Source of the DNA: Acidovorax benzenivorans
GTDB taxonomy: Bacteria; Pseudomonadota; Gammaproteobacteria; Burkholderiales; Burkholderiaceae_C
Length of the DNA stretch: 64,000 bases
Reading direction: 5' to 3'
Assembly: GCF_028680575.1 (NCBI RefSeq)
Contig: NZ_JAPCKI010000002.1
Coordinates: forward strand, 310,001-374,000
Positions 16,355 through 25,732 of the stretch are shown here, piece after piece. A program made the position numbers and the translations under genes. Within the stretch, counting starts at the first letter, position 1. Each line of letters begins with the position of its first letter. Under the pieces are notes generated by a model. That model ran no database searches. It saw only the letters and a program-made list of their open reading frames with translations, and was not told the DNA's origin.

Positions 16355-17555
16355 TTTTCAATACGATGGTGTGATGTCCGATGGCAAGGCGTGCCAAGGG
16401 GCTATCCGCGCGCCCAACGAGGAGACTGCGAGGTTGCGCCTGCTCGGCCAGGGAGTGACTCCGGTGCGCATTGTCGATGCAGCTGGCGCCATCCCGTCGG
16501 ACGTGCCGCGAGGCCGCAGCTCCCGGCTCAAGCGGGCGGACATCCTGCTGTTCAGCCGCGAGATGGCCCATTTGAAGCAGGCGAACATGCCCCTGGACAA
16601 GGCGCTTGCCATGCTCAAGGAAACGGCCGATACCGACCGGTTGAAAGTCTTTATTTCCAAGGTGGAGGAGGGCGTACGGGGTGGCAAGTCGCTGTACCAG
16701 TCGCTGCTCCCGTTTGAGCGTGATCTGGGCCAGCAGTATTTGGTGCTGATTCGTGCAGGGGAAACTTCGGGGTCGCTGCATGTAGTCATGAAGGAACTGA
16801 CGACACAGCTGGAGGCCGCTGACAAGCTGCGCAACTATGTCATCTCGTCGATGACGTACCCGGTCATTTTGCTCGTCGTGGCCGTGCTGTCTGTCGTGTT
16901 GTTGCTGGCTTTTGTGGTGCCCCAGTTCCGTGAGATTTTCGACTCCATGGGGGACAAACTGCCCTACACCACCCGTCTCGTGGTAGACATGAGTGATTTG
17001 ATCCGCTCGCACTGGATGGCCATCATGCTGGGGGTGACTGCGGTATTGTTCCTGGGGTCGCGCTGGGGGGCGACAGTGGGAGGTCGCCTGCGACTCGACA
17101 GCCTGCTGCTGGATCTTCCGCTCTTTGGAAAGGTGATGCGTAACCTGCAGTTTGCGGTCTACTTCAGGACTTTTGGCATTTTGCTGCAGCGTGGTGTCCC
17201 CATCGTGGATGCATTGCGCATTGCGGTGGATACCTTGACCAACACTGCTCTACGCAAGGACTTCGAGCCGCTGGTCGCGTTGGTGAAGGCGGGGAAGAGG
17301 CTTTCTACTGGTTTTGTCTCGCCCTATCTCGGCAAATCCAGTACGTCGCAGCTGATCCGGGTCGCTGAGGAAACGGGGCAACTCGATGTAACACTGCTGG
17401 GACTGGCTGACCGCTATGAAGATGAAGGCCGACGCACTATGGGCCGAGTATTGGCGGCGATGGAGCCTTTGATCATTATTGTGCTCGGTGCACTGGTTGC
17501 ATTTATCATTATCGCCATCTTGGGTGGTGTTTTGTCGATTAACGACACCATCTAG
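16347..17555 (+). CDS. gspF: Type II secretion inner-membrane platform protein GspF
   Basis: 402 residues, the family length. Two T2SSF domains (about 70-195 and 270-395), each with the GE(T)SG/EETGQL signature (RAGETSGSL; RVAEETGQLD), and three transmembrane segments (about 170-192, 220-240 and 372-395). It forms the platform that couples GspE to pseudopilin assembly. Overlaps gspE, so it is translationally coupled. Confidence 0.95.
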   Translation: MIDFQYDGVMSDGKACQGAIRAPNEETARLRLLGQGVTPVRIVDAAGAIPSDVPRGRSSRLKRADILLFSREMAHLKQANMPLDKALAMLKETADTDRLKVFISKVEEGVRGGKSLYQSLLPFERDLGQQYLVLIRAGETSGSLHVVMKELTTQLEAADKLRNYVISSMTYPVILLVVAVLSVVLLLAFVVPQFREIFDSMGDKLPYTTRLVVDMSDLIRSHWMAIMLGVTAVLFLGSRWGATVGGRLRLDSLLLDLPLFGKVMRNLQFAVYFRTFGILLQRGVPIVDALRIAVDTLTNTALRKDFEPLVALVKAGKRLSTGFVSPYLGKSSTSQLIRVAEETGQLDVTLLGLADRYEDEGRRTMGRVLAAMEPLIIIVLGALVAFIIIAILGGVLSINDTI

Positions 17556-17585
17556 GTTTTCATATTTTGATCGTTGAGAAATTTC

Positions 17586-18032
17586 ATGAATATCACGAAT
17601 ATTTACAATATTAAGAAAATCAAGCAGTCCCGCCGTTCCAAGGGTTTCACTCTGATCGAATTGCTGGTGGTGTTGGTGATCTTGACGCTGCTCGCTGGCT
17701 TGGTCGGTCCCAAGGTGCTTGATCAATTGGGTGGGGCCAAGTCCAAAACCGCCAAGATCCAGATCTCTGAAATCGAACAAAGCTTAGACCTTTTCAAACT
17801 GGATGTGGGCCGCTATCCCAACGACGCTGAAGGTCTGCGTGCTCTGGTCGAGCGGCCTGCCACTGCCCAAGGATGGACCGGGCCTTACCTCAAGAAGGGG
17901 TTGCCGACTGACCCTTGGGGCGCAGCCTATCTGTATAAAAACCCGGGGCGCAATGGTGGCCCCGACGTCTTCTCCCTTGGTGCAGACGGAAAACCCAGTG
18001 GCGATGGCGAAAACGCTGATGTCTACAACTGA
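17586..18032 (+). CDS. gspG: Major pseudopilin GspG
   Basis: 148 residues. A short basic leader ends in a prepilin peptidase site, KGFTLIELLVVLVIL, with the essential Glu at +5, followed by the GspG core (YPNDAEGLRALVE, WTGPYLKKGLPTDPWGAAY, GGPDVFSLGADGK) that carries the calcium-binding C-terminal loop. ATG 17586 is preferred to TTG 17574. The leader is unusually AT-rich (NITNIYNIKKIKQ). No prepilin peptidase gene is in the window, so GspO must be encoded elsewhere. Confidence 0.95.
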   Translation: MNITNIYNIKKIKQSRRSKGFTLIELLVVLVILTLLAGLVGPKVLDQLGGAKSKTAKIQISEIEQSLDLFKLDVGRYPNDAEGLRALVERPATAQGWTGPYLKKGLPTDPWGAAYLYKNPGRNGGPDVFSLGADGKPSGDGENADVYN

Positions 18033-18076
18033 GCCTCGGGGGCGTTGCAACACGGTTGCCGGTTGACTTGTATCGC

Positions 18077-18568
18077 ATGAAGACCTCCTTCGGTGGATGG
18101 CGAGCGAGCGCACGTGCAGGTGGCTTCACTCTGCTTGAGTTGTTGGTAGTGCTGGTGGTGGCTGGCATTGCGGTGGCGGTAGTTGGTGTCGGAGGACAGT
18201 CGTTTCTGGATCGCTCGCGCTATCACCAGACTGTGCGGGATATTGCAAGCCAACTCCGCCAGGCGCGCGCTCTCAGTGTTCAGGAAGGGCGGCCTGTCGC
18301 TGTCACTTACCAGCCGGAAATCCGCAAACTCATGATCGATGGGGGTGTGTACCTCGACATTCCTTCATCCTTAGGGGTCCAGTGGGATGTGGCTGAGCGC
18401 AACCCCAGAACGCCAACGGGTGCAGGCTTCCCGATTTTTGTTTTCAATGCCGATGGTGGCGCACGAGGCGGTCGTCTTGTGGTGCTGAGAGGGGGGCAGG
18501 GCGTGGCTTTCAAGGTCAACTGGCTGCTGGGCACCATCGAGCAATCCGCCGCTGTGGCCGCGTCATGA
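18077..18568 (+). CDS. gspH: Minor pseudopilin GspH
   Basis: 163 residues. Prepilin cleavage site GGFTLLELLVVLVVAG followed by the GspH beta-rich domain (SQLRQARALSVQEGRPVAVTY). ATG 18077 is chosen over a TTG 21 nt upstream. The end overlaps gspI by 4 nt. Part of the pseudopilus tip or shaft in the periplasm. Confidence 0.85.
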   Translation: MKTSFGGWRASARAGGFTLLELLVVLVVAGIAVAVVGVGGQSFLDRSRYHQTVRDIASQLRQARALSVQEGRPVAVTYQPEIRKLMIDGGVYLDIPSSLGVQWDVAERNPRTPTGAGFPIFVFNADGGARGGRLVVLRGGQGVAFKVNWLLGTIEQSAAVAAS

Positions 18569-19035
18569 CGATCGCGCGTAGCACTTGGCATTCCCTGGTG
18601 TCTTTTCTGGGTGAACGCAAGCAGGTTTGGGCGAGGTTGGGTCGACGCCAGCAGGGTTTCAGCCTGCTGGAGGCTCTCGTGGCCATGTCTATTGCATCTA
18701 TTGCGCTCGCCAGTCTCTACAGGACAGTGGGGCAAAGTTCCAAAGGCGTGGGGGACGTTGAATCTCGCATAGAGGCTGCGCTCGTCGCTCGATCGGCGCT
18801 GGCAGGCAGCACTTTTGCGGAAGATGTGGAGCGACAGCCTGCTGGCTCAGTCGGAGACTGGTATTGGCTCATTCGCATACAACCCGAGCAGATACCTGTG
18901 CGAGAAGAGGATGGGCGTCCGGCGCCTGGTGCTCCGTTGCGCGCAGCGATGGTCACCGTCGAAGTCATCCGCGGCCAGAATGGTCCCACGGTGATGACCT
19001 GGACCACTTGGAAGCCCTATCGGGCCGCGCCATGA
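18565..19035 (+). CDS. gspI: Minor pseudopilin GspI
   Basis: 156 residues with a long basic N-terminus (about 30 residues) before the prepilin cleavage site QGFSLLEALVAMSIASIAL. The C-terminal domain is small, as in GspI. ATG 18565 overlaps gspH (ATGA). It would form the GspI-J-K pseudopilus tip complex with the next two genes. Confidence 0.85.
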   Translation: MTIARSTWHSLVSFLGERKQVWARLGRRQQGFSLLEALVAMSIASIALASLYRTVGQSSKGVGDVESRIEAALVARSALAGSTFAEDVERQPAGSVGDWYWLIRIQPEQIPVREEDGRPAPGAPLRAAMVTVEVIRGQNGPTVMTWTTWKPYRAAP

Positions 19036-19643
19036 AACGTGTTTCCACTCAAACTGCGCGTGGCTTCACGCTGCTGGAACTACTCATTGCACTGGCTGTG
19101 ACCGCAGCGGTGGTCGCGCTGATGTTCGCAGGTTTCGGCACCATTGGCCGTGCTGAGGAGCGTAACCAGCGCGTGATGGAGCGCTCGGAGCGCATTTTGG
19201 TGGTCAGCCAATGGCTTGGCCGCAAGTTCGATGCCTTGCGCTTGCTCAGTCGACGCGACGGGAACGTGTTTGTCAGTTTTTTCAGTGGCAATGCGGCAGG
19301 GGTTATCTGGGTCGCACCCCTGCCTGAGAGGGGAGATGCAGGCGGCCTCCATGTGTTTCGCCTGACACCCTTGCGTCATGACGATGGACGCGTCGATCTC
19401 TCGGTCGAGGTGGTTCCTTACGATGGAGCGCTGATGGCTTTGGATTGGAGCAATGCCCTGAAAGAAACCTTGCTGCGGGATGTGCGCACTCTGCAGTGGC
19501 ATTACCAGGACGGCCGGACAGGACAATGGTCGCAGGAGTGGGATGCGTCCAAGTCGGGCTACCCTGCACGGATTCGGGTGGACATCGCGGACGACCGTGG
19601 CGTCTGGCCCCCTTTGGTCTTCCCTTTGGCGAGGGCTCGGTGA
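19032..19643 (+). CDS. gspJ: Minor pseudopilin GspJ
   Basis: 203 residues; prepilin site RGFTLLELLIALAVTAAVV after a 10-residue leader, then a beta-rich periplasmic domain containing the GspJ-type YDGALMALDWSNALKETLL segment. Start overlaps gspI by 4 nt (ATGA). Its stop overlaps the gspK start. Confidence 0.87.
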   Translation: MKRVSTQTARGFTLLELLIALAVTAAVVALMFAGFGTIGRAEERNQRVMERSERILVVSQWLGRKFDALRLLSRRDGNVFVSFFSGNAAGVIWVAPLPERGDAGGLHVFRLTPLRHDDGRVDLSVEVVPYDGALMALDWSNALKETLLRDVRTLQWHYQDGRTGQWSQEWDASKSGYPARIRVDIADDRGVWPPLVFPLARAR

Positions 19644-20563
19644 TGGGGGGGGGCAGGGGTCGATATCACAACACAGGCGCCGCACTCATCATGGTGCTGT
19701 GGCTGGTGGCTGCTTTGTCGCTGGTTGTGCTGGCCGGCGCTCAGGGGGTCAGATTGCAGGCGCAACGAACTGCGTTGGACATAGAGCGTCTGCGCGCTGA
19801 ATCTTTGTTGGATGGTGCCGTTCAATTGGTTGCACAGCGGTTGTTGGTGGAAAAAAATCAAGACAGTCAATACAAGGTGCAACGCTTGTCTTTGGGGCAA
19901 AGTGACATCTGGGTCGAAGTCACTCCATCAGGAGGTCTGGTGGACGTGAATGTTGCCAGCGAGGCGCTCCTCCAGGCGCTGTTGCAGAGGGCTGGCGGGC
20001 TATCTCCTGGAGAGGCTGCCATCCTCACTTCCCGCGTGCGGGATTACATCGATCCCGACGATACCCCTGCGGGGGTGGGGGGGGCGGAAGCCGCCCAATA
20101 CAGGGCAGCAGGTTGGCCCTCCGTGCCTCGCAATGCCGCGCTGGACGATCCTTCCGAGCTCAGATCCGTGCTGGGAATGACCGCTGGGCTCTATGAGATA
20201 ATCGCGCCCCATTTGGGTATCAACGGACAGCAACGCATTGAGATCGATTCAGCGCCTCCGGCGCTCATCGATGCCTTGACGGGGCAGCAAGGACTTGGTG
20301 CCCGTATTCGCCACTCTCCTCCGGATATGCGGGCGGGCGTGCTTCTCTCCGGGGCTGCAGCAGAGTTCTTCTCTCCAACCCGATCATCAGGCTTACAAAC
20401 CATGCGATTGCGGGCATTCGTTCGGGCTGAGAGCGACCGATGGTGGTTGCGCGAGGTGTGGGTCGACCTCAGTGAGCGGCCAGACGCTCTGACACCCTGG
20501 ACAACTCTCTCAATAGAGCCAACACGCCGCTTTGGCAAGCCGGAACAGGAGTTCGCGCCATGA
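19643..20563 (+). CDS. gspK: Pseudopilus tip protein GspK
   Basis: 306 residues. The N-terminal hydrophobic pseudopilin-like helix (NTGAALIMVLWLVAALSLVVLAGA) lacks the usual Glu at +5, which is typical of GspK. The large C-terminal domain has the GspK SAM-like segment with DYIDPDDTP. ATG 19643 has GAGGG 7 nt upstream; GTG 19640 is an alternative. The largest minor pseudopilin, thought to cap the pseudopilus. The end overlaps gspL by 4 nt. Confidence 0.87.
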   Translation: MGGGRGRYHNTGAALIMVLWLVAALSLVVLAGAQGVRLQAQRTALDIERLRAESLLDGAVQLVAQRLLVEKNQDSQYKVQRLSLGQSDIWVEVTPSGGLVDVNVASEALLQALLQRAGGLSPGEAAILTSRVRDYIDPDDTPAGVGGAEAAQYRAAGWPSVPRNAALDDPSELRSVLGMTAGLYEIIAPHLGINGQQRIEIDSAPPALIDALTGQQGLGARIRHSPPDMRAGVLLSGAAAEFFSPTRSSGLQTMRLRAFVRAESDRWWLREVWVDLSERPDALTPWTTLSIEPTRRFGKPEQEFAP

Positions 20564-21561
20564 CAGGTAGGGGGCAGTTATCTTCTCGTCTGCAAACCGT
20601 GCTAGACCGACTGGCGTGGGGTTTTGGCGATCTCAAGCGGGCATTGATTGAGCGCGGGTTCTGGCCTGCGCGTGCCAGTTCTGCGGTGGCTGCGGATGGC
20701 GGTCGTTGGACCGTGACCGGAGGGCGTCTGCTCAAGCGGGCGAGCGGTGGAAAATTTGATAGCTTGCTGGTGCCCGAGTCTGAATGTTTGTGGGGAGTTG
20801 TTCAAATCCCTCCCATGCCAAAGAGGTCCTTGGGTGGCGCCGTTGAGGAGGCTCTCTGGCGAGTGTCTCCTTTGCCCCCCGATCAGATCGTTGCAGCCTG
20901 GACTGCCGAGCCGGATGCTGGGAGTGGATGGACTGTGCACTGGGGCGTGTCCAGACGCAGCGTGCGCGACGAATTGCTGGCCCAACATGGCTTGGGCGAA
21001 GATGTGGCGGTATTCCTTATGCGCCAAGGGCGGGCGGTACCTGTGCGTGGTAAGGCCTGGCAAACACAAAGCAGTCGCCAGCGGTGGGTCGATGGCGCCA
21101 CCATCGTGCTGTTCTTGCTGATTCTGTTCGCGTTGTCACTGCCCGCGCTGATGCCTTTGGTGCTTAAACGCCAGGCGGTGGTGAGGGCTGTTGAACATGT
21201 CAACCTGCTGGTGCCCAAGGCCGCGCCGCTGCGCCAGAAAATGGATGGGTTGCGTCGCCAAGCCGACATTGCGGAAGAGCTGCGCAAAAACATACGCACG
21301 GATCTGCCCTTGGCGAGCGTGGTCGAGGATTTGTCCGCAGCCTTGCCAGGAGACACCTGGCTGGATCGCATTGAAGTCAACGGCAATGAAATTCGTATCA
21401 CTGGCTTGACGTCGAACGCGACGGAGCTGATCGCGCACCTGGGGCGCCAACCGGGGCTGGTGGATGTCCGTGCGACGGGAGCCAACGTGCGTGATGGTAC
21501 GTTGAACAAGGAGCGCTTCACCTTCGAGATGCGCTGGAAAAGTGAAGGGGGCAAACCATGA
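20560..21561 (+). CDS. gspL: Type II secretion protein GspL
   Basis: 333 residues. A cytoplasmic actin-like-fold domain (1-170), one transmembrane segment near 184-208 (IVLFLLILFALSLPALMPL), and a periplasmic ferredoxin-like domain of the PilN type. It recruits GspE to the membrane and pairs with GspM. Sequence identity in this family is low, so the call rests on topology, size and its place in the operon. Confidence 0.8.
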   Translation: MTGRGQLSSRLQTVLDRLAWGFGDLKRALIERGFWPARASSAVAADGGRWTVTGGRLLKRASGGKFDSLLVPESECLWGVVQIPPMPKRSLGGAVEEALWRVSPLPPDQIVAAWTAEPDAGSGWTVHWGVSRRSVRDELLAQHGLGEDVAVFLMRQGRAVPVRGKAWQTQSSRQRWVDGATIVLFLLILFALSLPALMPLVLKRQAVVRAVEHVNLLVPKAAPLRQKMDGLRRQADIAEELRKNIRTDLPLASVVEDLSAALPGDTWLDRIEVNGNEIRITGLTSNATELIAHLGRQPGLVDVRATGANVRDGTLNKERFTFEMRWKSEGGKP

Positions 21562-22112
21562 ACAAGAACATCTGGTTGCGCCATGCCATCACCGTCTTGT
21601 TGGTGGGGCTTGTGATTTCTGTCCTTGGGGCCGCGTTGACCTATCGCACGCTCTGGAATCGCTACGACAACGCGCTGGTGCAGCTGGAGCCTCGGAGTGA
21701 GCGTCTTGAAGGTGTTGTGGATGCTGGTGCCGAGATCGAGGCGTTGCTTAGCTCCGCCGGTGAGGCTGTGTCACCCTGGTTGCATCCGTCGGGAGACGCG
21801 GCGCAAAACGAAATCCAGCAGCAGCTACGGAAAATGATCATGGCCTCCGGTAGCACCTTGGTGTCCTCTCAGGTCGCTTTGGAGCCAGCGAGCGACGGCA
21901 AGCTCGCCCGCATTCGTGTCACGGCGACGGTTACCGGTGAGTGGACCAAGCTGGTAAGTTTCATGGAAAGCCTCCAGATCCACCGACCTCCGTTCTGGGT
22001 GCGCACGGTGAACATTACGCGCGACGGAGCAAGTTCCGGCGCTGGCCCGCAAAGTGCCCGCTTGGCGTTGCAGCTTGAAGCTCCGCTGGCGCCGGAGAAA
22101 ACCACGCCATGA
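21558..22112 (+). CDS. gspM: Type II secretion protein GspM (PilO-like)
   Basis: 184 residues: a short cytoplasmic start, one transmembrane helix (about 9-29) and a periplasmic PilO-like ferredoxin fold. The overlap with gspL (ATGA) and the position after it support the call, since the family is poorly conserved. It stabilises GspL in the inner-membrane platform. Confidence 0.78.
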   Translation: MNKNIWLRHAITVLLVGLVISVLGAALTYRTLWNRYDNALVQLEPRSERLEGVVDAGAEIEALLSSAGEAVSPWLHPSGDAAQNEIQQQLRKMIMASGSTLVSSQVALEPASDGKLARIRVTATVTGEWTKLVSFMESLQIHRPPFWVRTVNITRDGASSGAGPQSARLALQLEAPLAPEKTTP

Positions 22113-22618
22113 TCAAGCCTTGGTACATCTTCCCTGTGTTGGCGGCCTCCGCCTTGGTGGCTAGTGCCTACTGGTGGCAGGCAGAAAAAGATCGTTGGAC
22201 GCCCCCTGTTGCTCGCAAGCCGGACCTCCCCAAAGTGGAACCGTTGCAACAGCATGTCAGTATTCGCGCGCGCCAGGCAATCGAACGCCCCATCTTCTGG
22301 ACTTCGCGCCGCCCGGTGGCGGTGGATGACAAGAAAAACAGCTTGGCCCGTGAATTGACGCAGTCGCGGCTCACGGCTGTGTTCGAGTCTGGTCTCGAGC
22401 GTGTAGCGATTCTGCAGCGTGTTGACGGCAGCACGCTCAAGATCACGACGGAAACCAAACCCTGGCGTATTGAATCATTTGACGGCCGCAGGGCAACCTT
22501 CGTGTCTGCGGACGACGGCCGTGTGGTTCGGCCGCTGGAGGCGGGAAGTCCTGCGGCGGTGAGAACGCCCCAAGGGGCTGCCGTGGAACGGGCTCGCAAA
22601 CCTGCGCCCTCTCAGTAA
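22109..22618 (+). CDS. XpsN-like (GspN/GspC-role) type II secretion protein
   Basis: 169 residues: one N-terminal transmembrane helix (about 5-23), then a periplasmic region with a homology-region-like domain (QSRLTAVFESGLERVAILQ, WRIESFDGRRATFVS) and a disordered Pro/Ala tail. In Xanthomonas the xps operon has xpsN at this position, and it replaces GspC in linking the platform to the secretin. No separate gspC is present here, so this protein probably has that role (inference). It overlaps gspM by 4 nt. Confidence 0.7.
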   Translation: MIKPWYIFPVLAASALVASAYWWQAEKDRWTPPVARKPDLPKVEPLQQHVSIRARQAIERPIFWTSRRPVAVDDKKNSLARELTQSRLTAVFESGLERVAILQRVDGSTLKITTETKPWRIESFDGRRATFVSADDGRVVRPLEAGSPAAVRTPQGAAVERARKPAPSQ

Positions 22619-22666
22619 GCGGCAAACCCTTCGCTGCGACGTCCCAACATTGTGGAGTTACACCCT

Positions 22667-25060
22667 ATGAATTTTCGGCCTTCCATTCTCTTGCTGGCGT
22701 TGCTGGCCTCGGGTTGCGCGAGCACGCGGGGAGGCCCCGCTCCAGACTCTTCGCCGTCCTCGGTGCCCCTGACCTCCGCCAGCGCTGTCGCTCCAGGAAC
22801 GAAAGGGGAGGCGCCCCCATTGCAGCCTGCGGTGCCTTCTGCCGTAGGCCAGCAGTCGGCCTCGGTCGCTGTGGCAAAGGACCCCGAAGCCAAGCGATCG
22901 GGAGGGGGGTCCCGGCTGTTCCCGGGTGACGATAAGCTGTTCAAGCGTGATATGGCACCCCGTGTGGATCCCGTTCTGGCGCGCGGGGACAAGGTCTCGC
23001 TCAACTTCGAGAGCGTTACTGTGGGCAACCTCGCCACGGCCTTGCTGGGGGATCTGCTCAAGCTCAACTACACCATCGATGCTGGCGGAGACACGGTGGT
23101 CAGCCTGCACACGCGCCAGCCATTGCTGCGCAGTCAAGTGCTGGATGTGCTCGATGCGGTGTTGCTGCCTCACGATCTGGCGATCAATCGGGACAACGCA
23201 GGGGTCTACCACGTCACCAAACGCACGGTTACCCTCGGTGCCCGCCCTGTGGTAGGGTCGTCCAACTTCAAGGATCTGTCGGGTTCTGGGACCGTCATCG
23301 TGCCGCTGAATCACATCGCGGCGGCCGAAATGGCGAAGATTCTTGCACCCATTGCTCCCAAAGAGTCCATTGTGTACGTGGACAGCATGCGCAACCTTCT
23401 GGTACTCCAGGGCAGCAAAGCGCAGTTGGGGGGCTGGTTGGAGATGGTAGAGGCCTTTGATGTCGACTTCCTCTCTGGCATGTCGCTCGGAGTGTTCGTT
23501 TTGGAAAATGCCAATGTCAATGTGGTGCGTGATGCACTTCAGGCCATGTTGGGAACGGACAAGTCGGCCGAACCCTATGGCGGCGGCAGCGCAGCAAGCT
23601 CGTCAGGCGCCGCTGCTGGAGGCGCCCAGGGTGGGGCCGCGTCGGCACAGGTCGCCAATCCAATGGGGGGGTTGATCCGCGTGTTCCCCGTGGAGCGGCT
23701 CAATGCCTTGGTGGTGGTCACGCCGCGTGCCCACCTGCTGACACAAGTAGAGACCTGGGTTCGTCGCTTGGACCGCCCTACCGACACGCTGGAGGCAAGC
23801 CTGTTTGTCTATCCCGTGCAAAACGGCTCGGCGCTGCAGTTGGCCGAAATGCTCAACGGCTTGTTTGGGGGGCAATCTGCACAAGCCAAATCGGGAGGGG
23901 CTGGGGTGGCGGGTGGATCTGCCCCTGCGCAGTTCAGCCAGGGGAGCGTTGGCGCGGCAGGGGGCAATTTGGGCGGCTCGTCGAGCAGTTCAAATCCCTT
24001 TTCCGGTACCAGCACGGGGAGCAGTTCCGCGACAAGTGCTGTCGGAGGAGGGGGACTCCAGTCCATGGCAGGGGGCAACAAAGCTTCGCCCAACAACATG
24101 TCGCTCACGTCCGCCAGCCAGCTAGACGGCAATGTGCGTGTGGTGGCGGACGAGAAACGCAATGCCCTTTTGATCCGTGCCCCTCGCACTGAGTACCGCC
24201 GCATAGAGCAAGCGTTGCGCGAGCTGGATAAGGCGCCGGCGCAGGTGTTGATCGAGGCCAGCATTGTCGAGGTCAGTCTCACCGGCAACCTGCAATACGG
24301 TGTCGAATGGTTTGTGCAGAACAGTATCTCGGGTGGCCGCGAAGGGCAGGCGCTACTTAACCTGAGGGAGTCTGGGGCTATTGGGGCCAAGCAACCGGGG
24401 TTTTCTTACACCATTCTGAACAAAGCTGGTGTTGTGCGTGCAACGCTCAACGCTCTGGCAGAAAAATCCCAGGTTCGGTTGTTGTCAAGCCCCTCTGTGC
24501 TGGTGCTCAACAACCACAACGCCACCATTCAAGTCGGTCAACAGCAGCCCATCAAGAGCTCCACGTCGGTCACGACGGGTAATCTGGTCACGGAGTCGAT
24601 TACTTACAAAGACACCGGCGTGATGCTTTCTGTCACGCCATCGGTGAACGCTGGCGGGCTGATCACCATGGATATCTCGCAGCAGGTCACCGATGTGGGT
24701 GATGCGGACACGGCGACAGGCCAGCGGGCCTTCCTGACACGCCAGATCCAGACCCGTGTTGCCGTTCGCTCGGGTGAGCCTGTTGTGCTCGGGGGCTTGA
24801 TTCGTGAAAACGACACCACCGGCCGCAGCGGCGTGCCGCTTCTGTCAAGTCTCCCGGTGCTGGGCGCGTTGTTTGGCAACACCACGAACAACAACAACCG
24901 TACGGAACTGCTGGTGTTGCTCACGCCCCGCGCACTGGAGAACGATGACGAGCTGCGTTCTGCCAGTGCGGAGCTGCGCGACCGCATGCGGGCCTTGTCG
25001 CTGCAACCCAAACCGTTTCTCGCCGGTTCACAGGATGCATCTTCGGCGGACAAACGCTGA
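22667..25060 (+). CDS. gspD: Type II secretion outer-membrane secretin GspD (lipoprotein form)
   Basis: 797 residues. The signal peptide ends in a lipobox with Cys17 (LLASGC), so the secretin carries its own lipid anchor; no pilotin is seen. N-terminal N0-N3 domains (to about residue 500) include two long Gly/Ser-rich insertions (about 305-330 and 405-480). The C-terminal secretin domain has VLIEASIVEVSLTGNLQYGV, LLSSPSVLVLNNHNATIQVG and the VPLLSSLPVLGALFG gate motif. ATG 22667 is preceded by TGGAG. It comes last in the operon, as in xps clusters. Confidence 0.95.
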   Translation: MNFRPSILLLALLASGCASTRGGPAPDSSPSSVPLTSASAVAPGTKGEAPPLQPAVPSAVGQQSASVAVAKDPEAKRSGGGSRLFPGDDKLFKRDMAPRVDPVLARGDKVSLNFESVTVGNLATALLGDLLKLNYTIDAGGDTVVSLHTRQPLLRSQVLDVLDAVLLPHDLAINRDNAGVYHVTKRTVTLGARPVVGSSNFKDLSGSGTVIVPLNHIAAAEMAKILAPIAPKESIVYVDSMRNLLVLQGSKAQLGGWLEMVEAFDVDFLSGMSLGVFVLENANVNVVRDALQAMLGTDKSAEPYGGGSAASSSGAAAGGAQGGAASAQVANPMGGLIRVFPVERLNALVVVTPRAHLLTQVETWVRRLDRPTDTLEASLFVYPVQNGSALQLAEMLNGLFGGQSAQAKSGGAGVAGGSAPAQFSQGSVGAAGGNLGGSSSSSNPFSGTSTGSSSATSAVGGGGLQSMAGGNKASPNNMSLTSASQLDGNVRVVADEKRNALLIRAPRTEYRRIEQALRELDKAPAQVLIEASIVEVSLTGNLQYGVEWFVQNSISGGREGQALLNLRESGAIGAKQPGFSYTILNKAGVVRATLNALAEKSQVRLLSSPSVLVLNNHNATIQVGQQQPIKSSTSVTTGNLVTESITYKDTGVMLSVTPSVNAGGLITMDISQQVTDVGDADTATGQRAFLTRQIQTRVAVRSGEPVVLGGLIRENDTTGRSGVPLLSSLPVLGALFGNTTNNNNRTELLVLLTPRALENDDELRSASAELRDRMRALSLQPKPFLAGSQDASSADKR

Positions 25061-25109
25061 GGGTGCGAGGATTGTTGTTTTTTCGTATCGCAAACAGGAG
25101 GTTTGTTAC

Positions 25110-25565
25110 ATGTCACAATTACCAATTGGTCGGCGTCTGCTCGTGACTTCGGCTGCGTTGCTCACCGCAGTGGTGATGGCGGGCTGTGCCGCTACAGGCG
25201 CAGCCTCAATGTCCCCCGAGAGCGAAAAGGCCGCGTTGAAAAAACGCGTCCAGACCTACTGGGATCTGGTGCGTGTCAATGATTCCGTGGCGACGTGGCC
25301 CTATGAGTCGGTGTCCAAGGATCAATCCATGACGCTCGAGACCTACATCAAGCGCGGCGGTATCGCCTATGACGCTGTCGAAGTGCGGGACGTGCGCAGC
25401 TTGGACGGAGACGAGGCGGTCGTGGATGTTTGGATGCGTTACGGCATTCCGATACTGCGCCTGAAGAACCAGGAAAGCCTGGCGCAGGACCGGTGGCGCA
25501 AGATTGATGGCGTGTGGCATCACGTGTTGCGCCGAAGCGCCAATTCCGCCGACCCCAAGAATTAA
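25110..25565 (+). CDS. Small lipoprotein downstream of the secretin
   Basis: 151 residues: signal peptide with lipobox at Cys26 (VVMAGC), then a compact domain of about 110 residues with a KKRVQTYWDLVRVND helix and beta strands (VDVWMRYGIPIL). It has the size and layout of an NTF2/Sec-like fold seen in small envelope lipoproteins. Strong AGGAGG 8 nt before ATG. It lies 49 nt after gspD and is probably the last gene of the same transcript. A pilotin-like or assembly role for the secretin is possible but not shown by sequence. Confidence 0.7.
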   Translation: MSQLPIGRRLLVTSAALLTAVVMAGCAATGAASMSPESEKAALKKRVQTYWDLVRVNDSVATWPYESVSKDQSMTLETYIKRGGIAYDAVEVRDVRSLDGDEAVVDVWMRYGIPILRLKNQESLAQDRWRKIDGVWHHVLRRSANSADPKN

Positions 25566-25619
25566 AGCGTCGCTTTGTTGCAACAAAAAGGGCTGAATCC
25601 GATTTCTGAATGTATTTGG

Positions 25620-25648
25620 TTGAAAACGGAGAAAGCTACAGCTAAGAT
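25620..25648 (+). promoter_or_regulatory. Strong sigma-70 promoter of the abundant secreted protein
   Basis: TTGAAA (25620-25625) and TAAGAT (25643-25648) with an ideal 17-nt spacer, the best promoter seen in this window. The predicted leader of about 75 nt has complementary blocks (CAACCC with GGGTTG; AACGAAG with CTTCGTT) that could fold and protect the mRNA, and ends with AAGGA 7 nt before the ATG at 25733. Confidence 0.75.
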
Positions 25649-25732
25649 AGGCCCAACCCAAACGAAGTGACGGATGGGTTGCATATCCCGCAATCGTGGG
25701 GAAGCTTCGTTCAATTATCTAAGGACTTAGAA

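Noticed and set aside
25561..25595. Terminator after the small lipoprotein gene (AAAGCG-T-CGCTTT)
   Set aside because: The loop would be a single base and no T-run follows, so a functional intrinsic terminator is unlikely.
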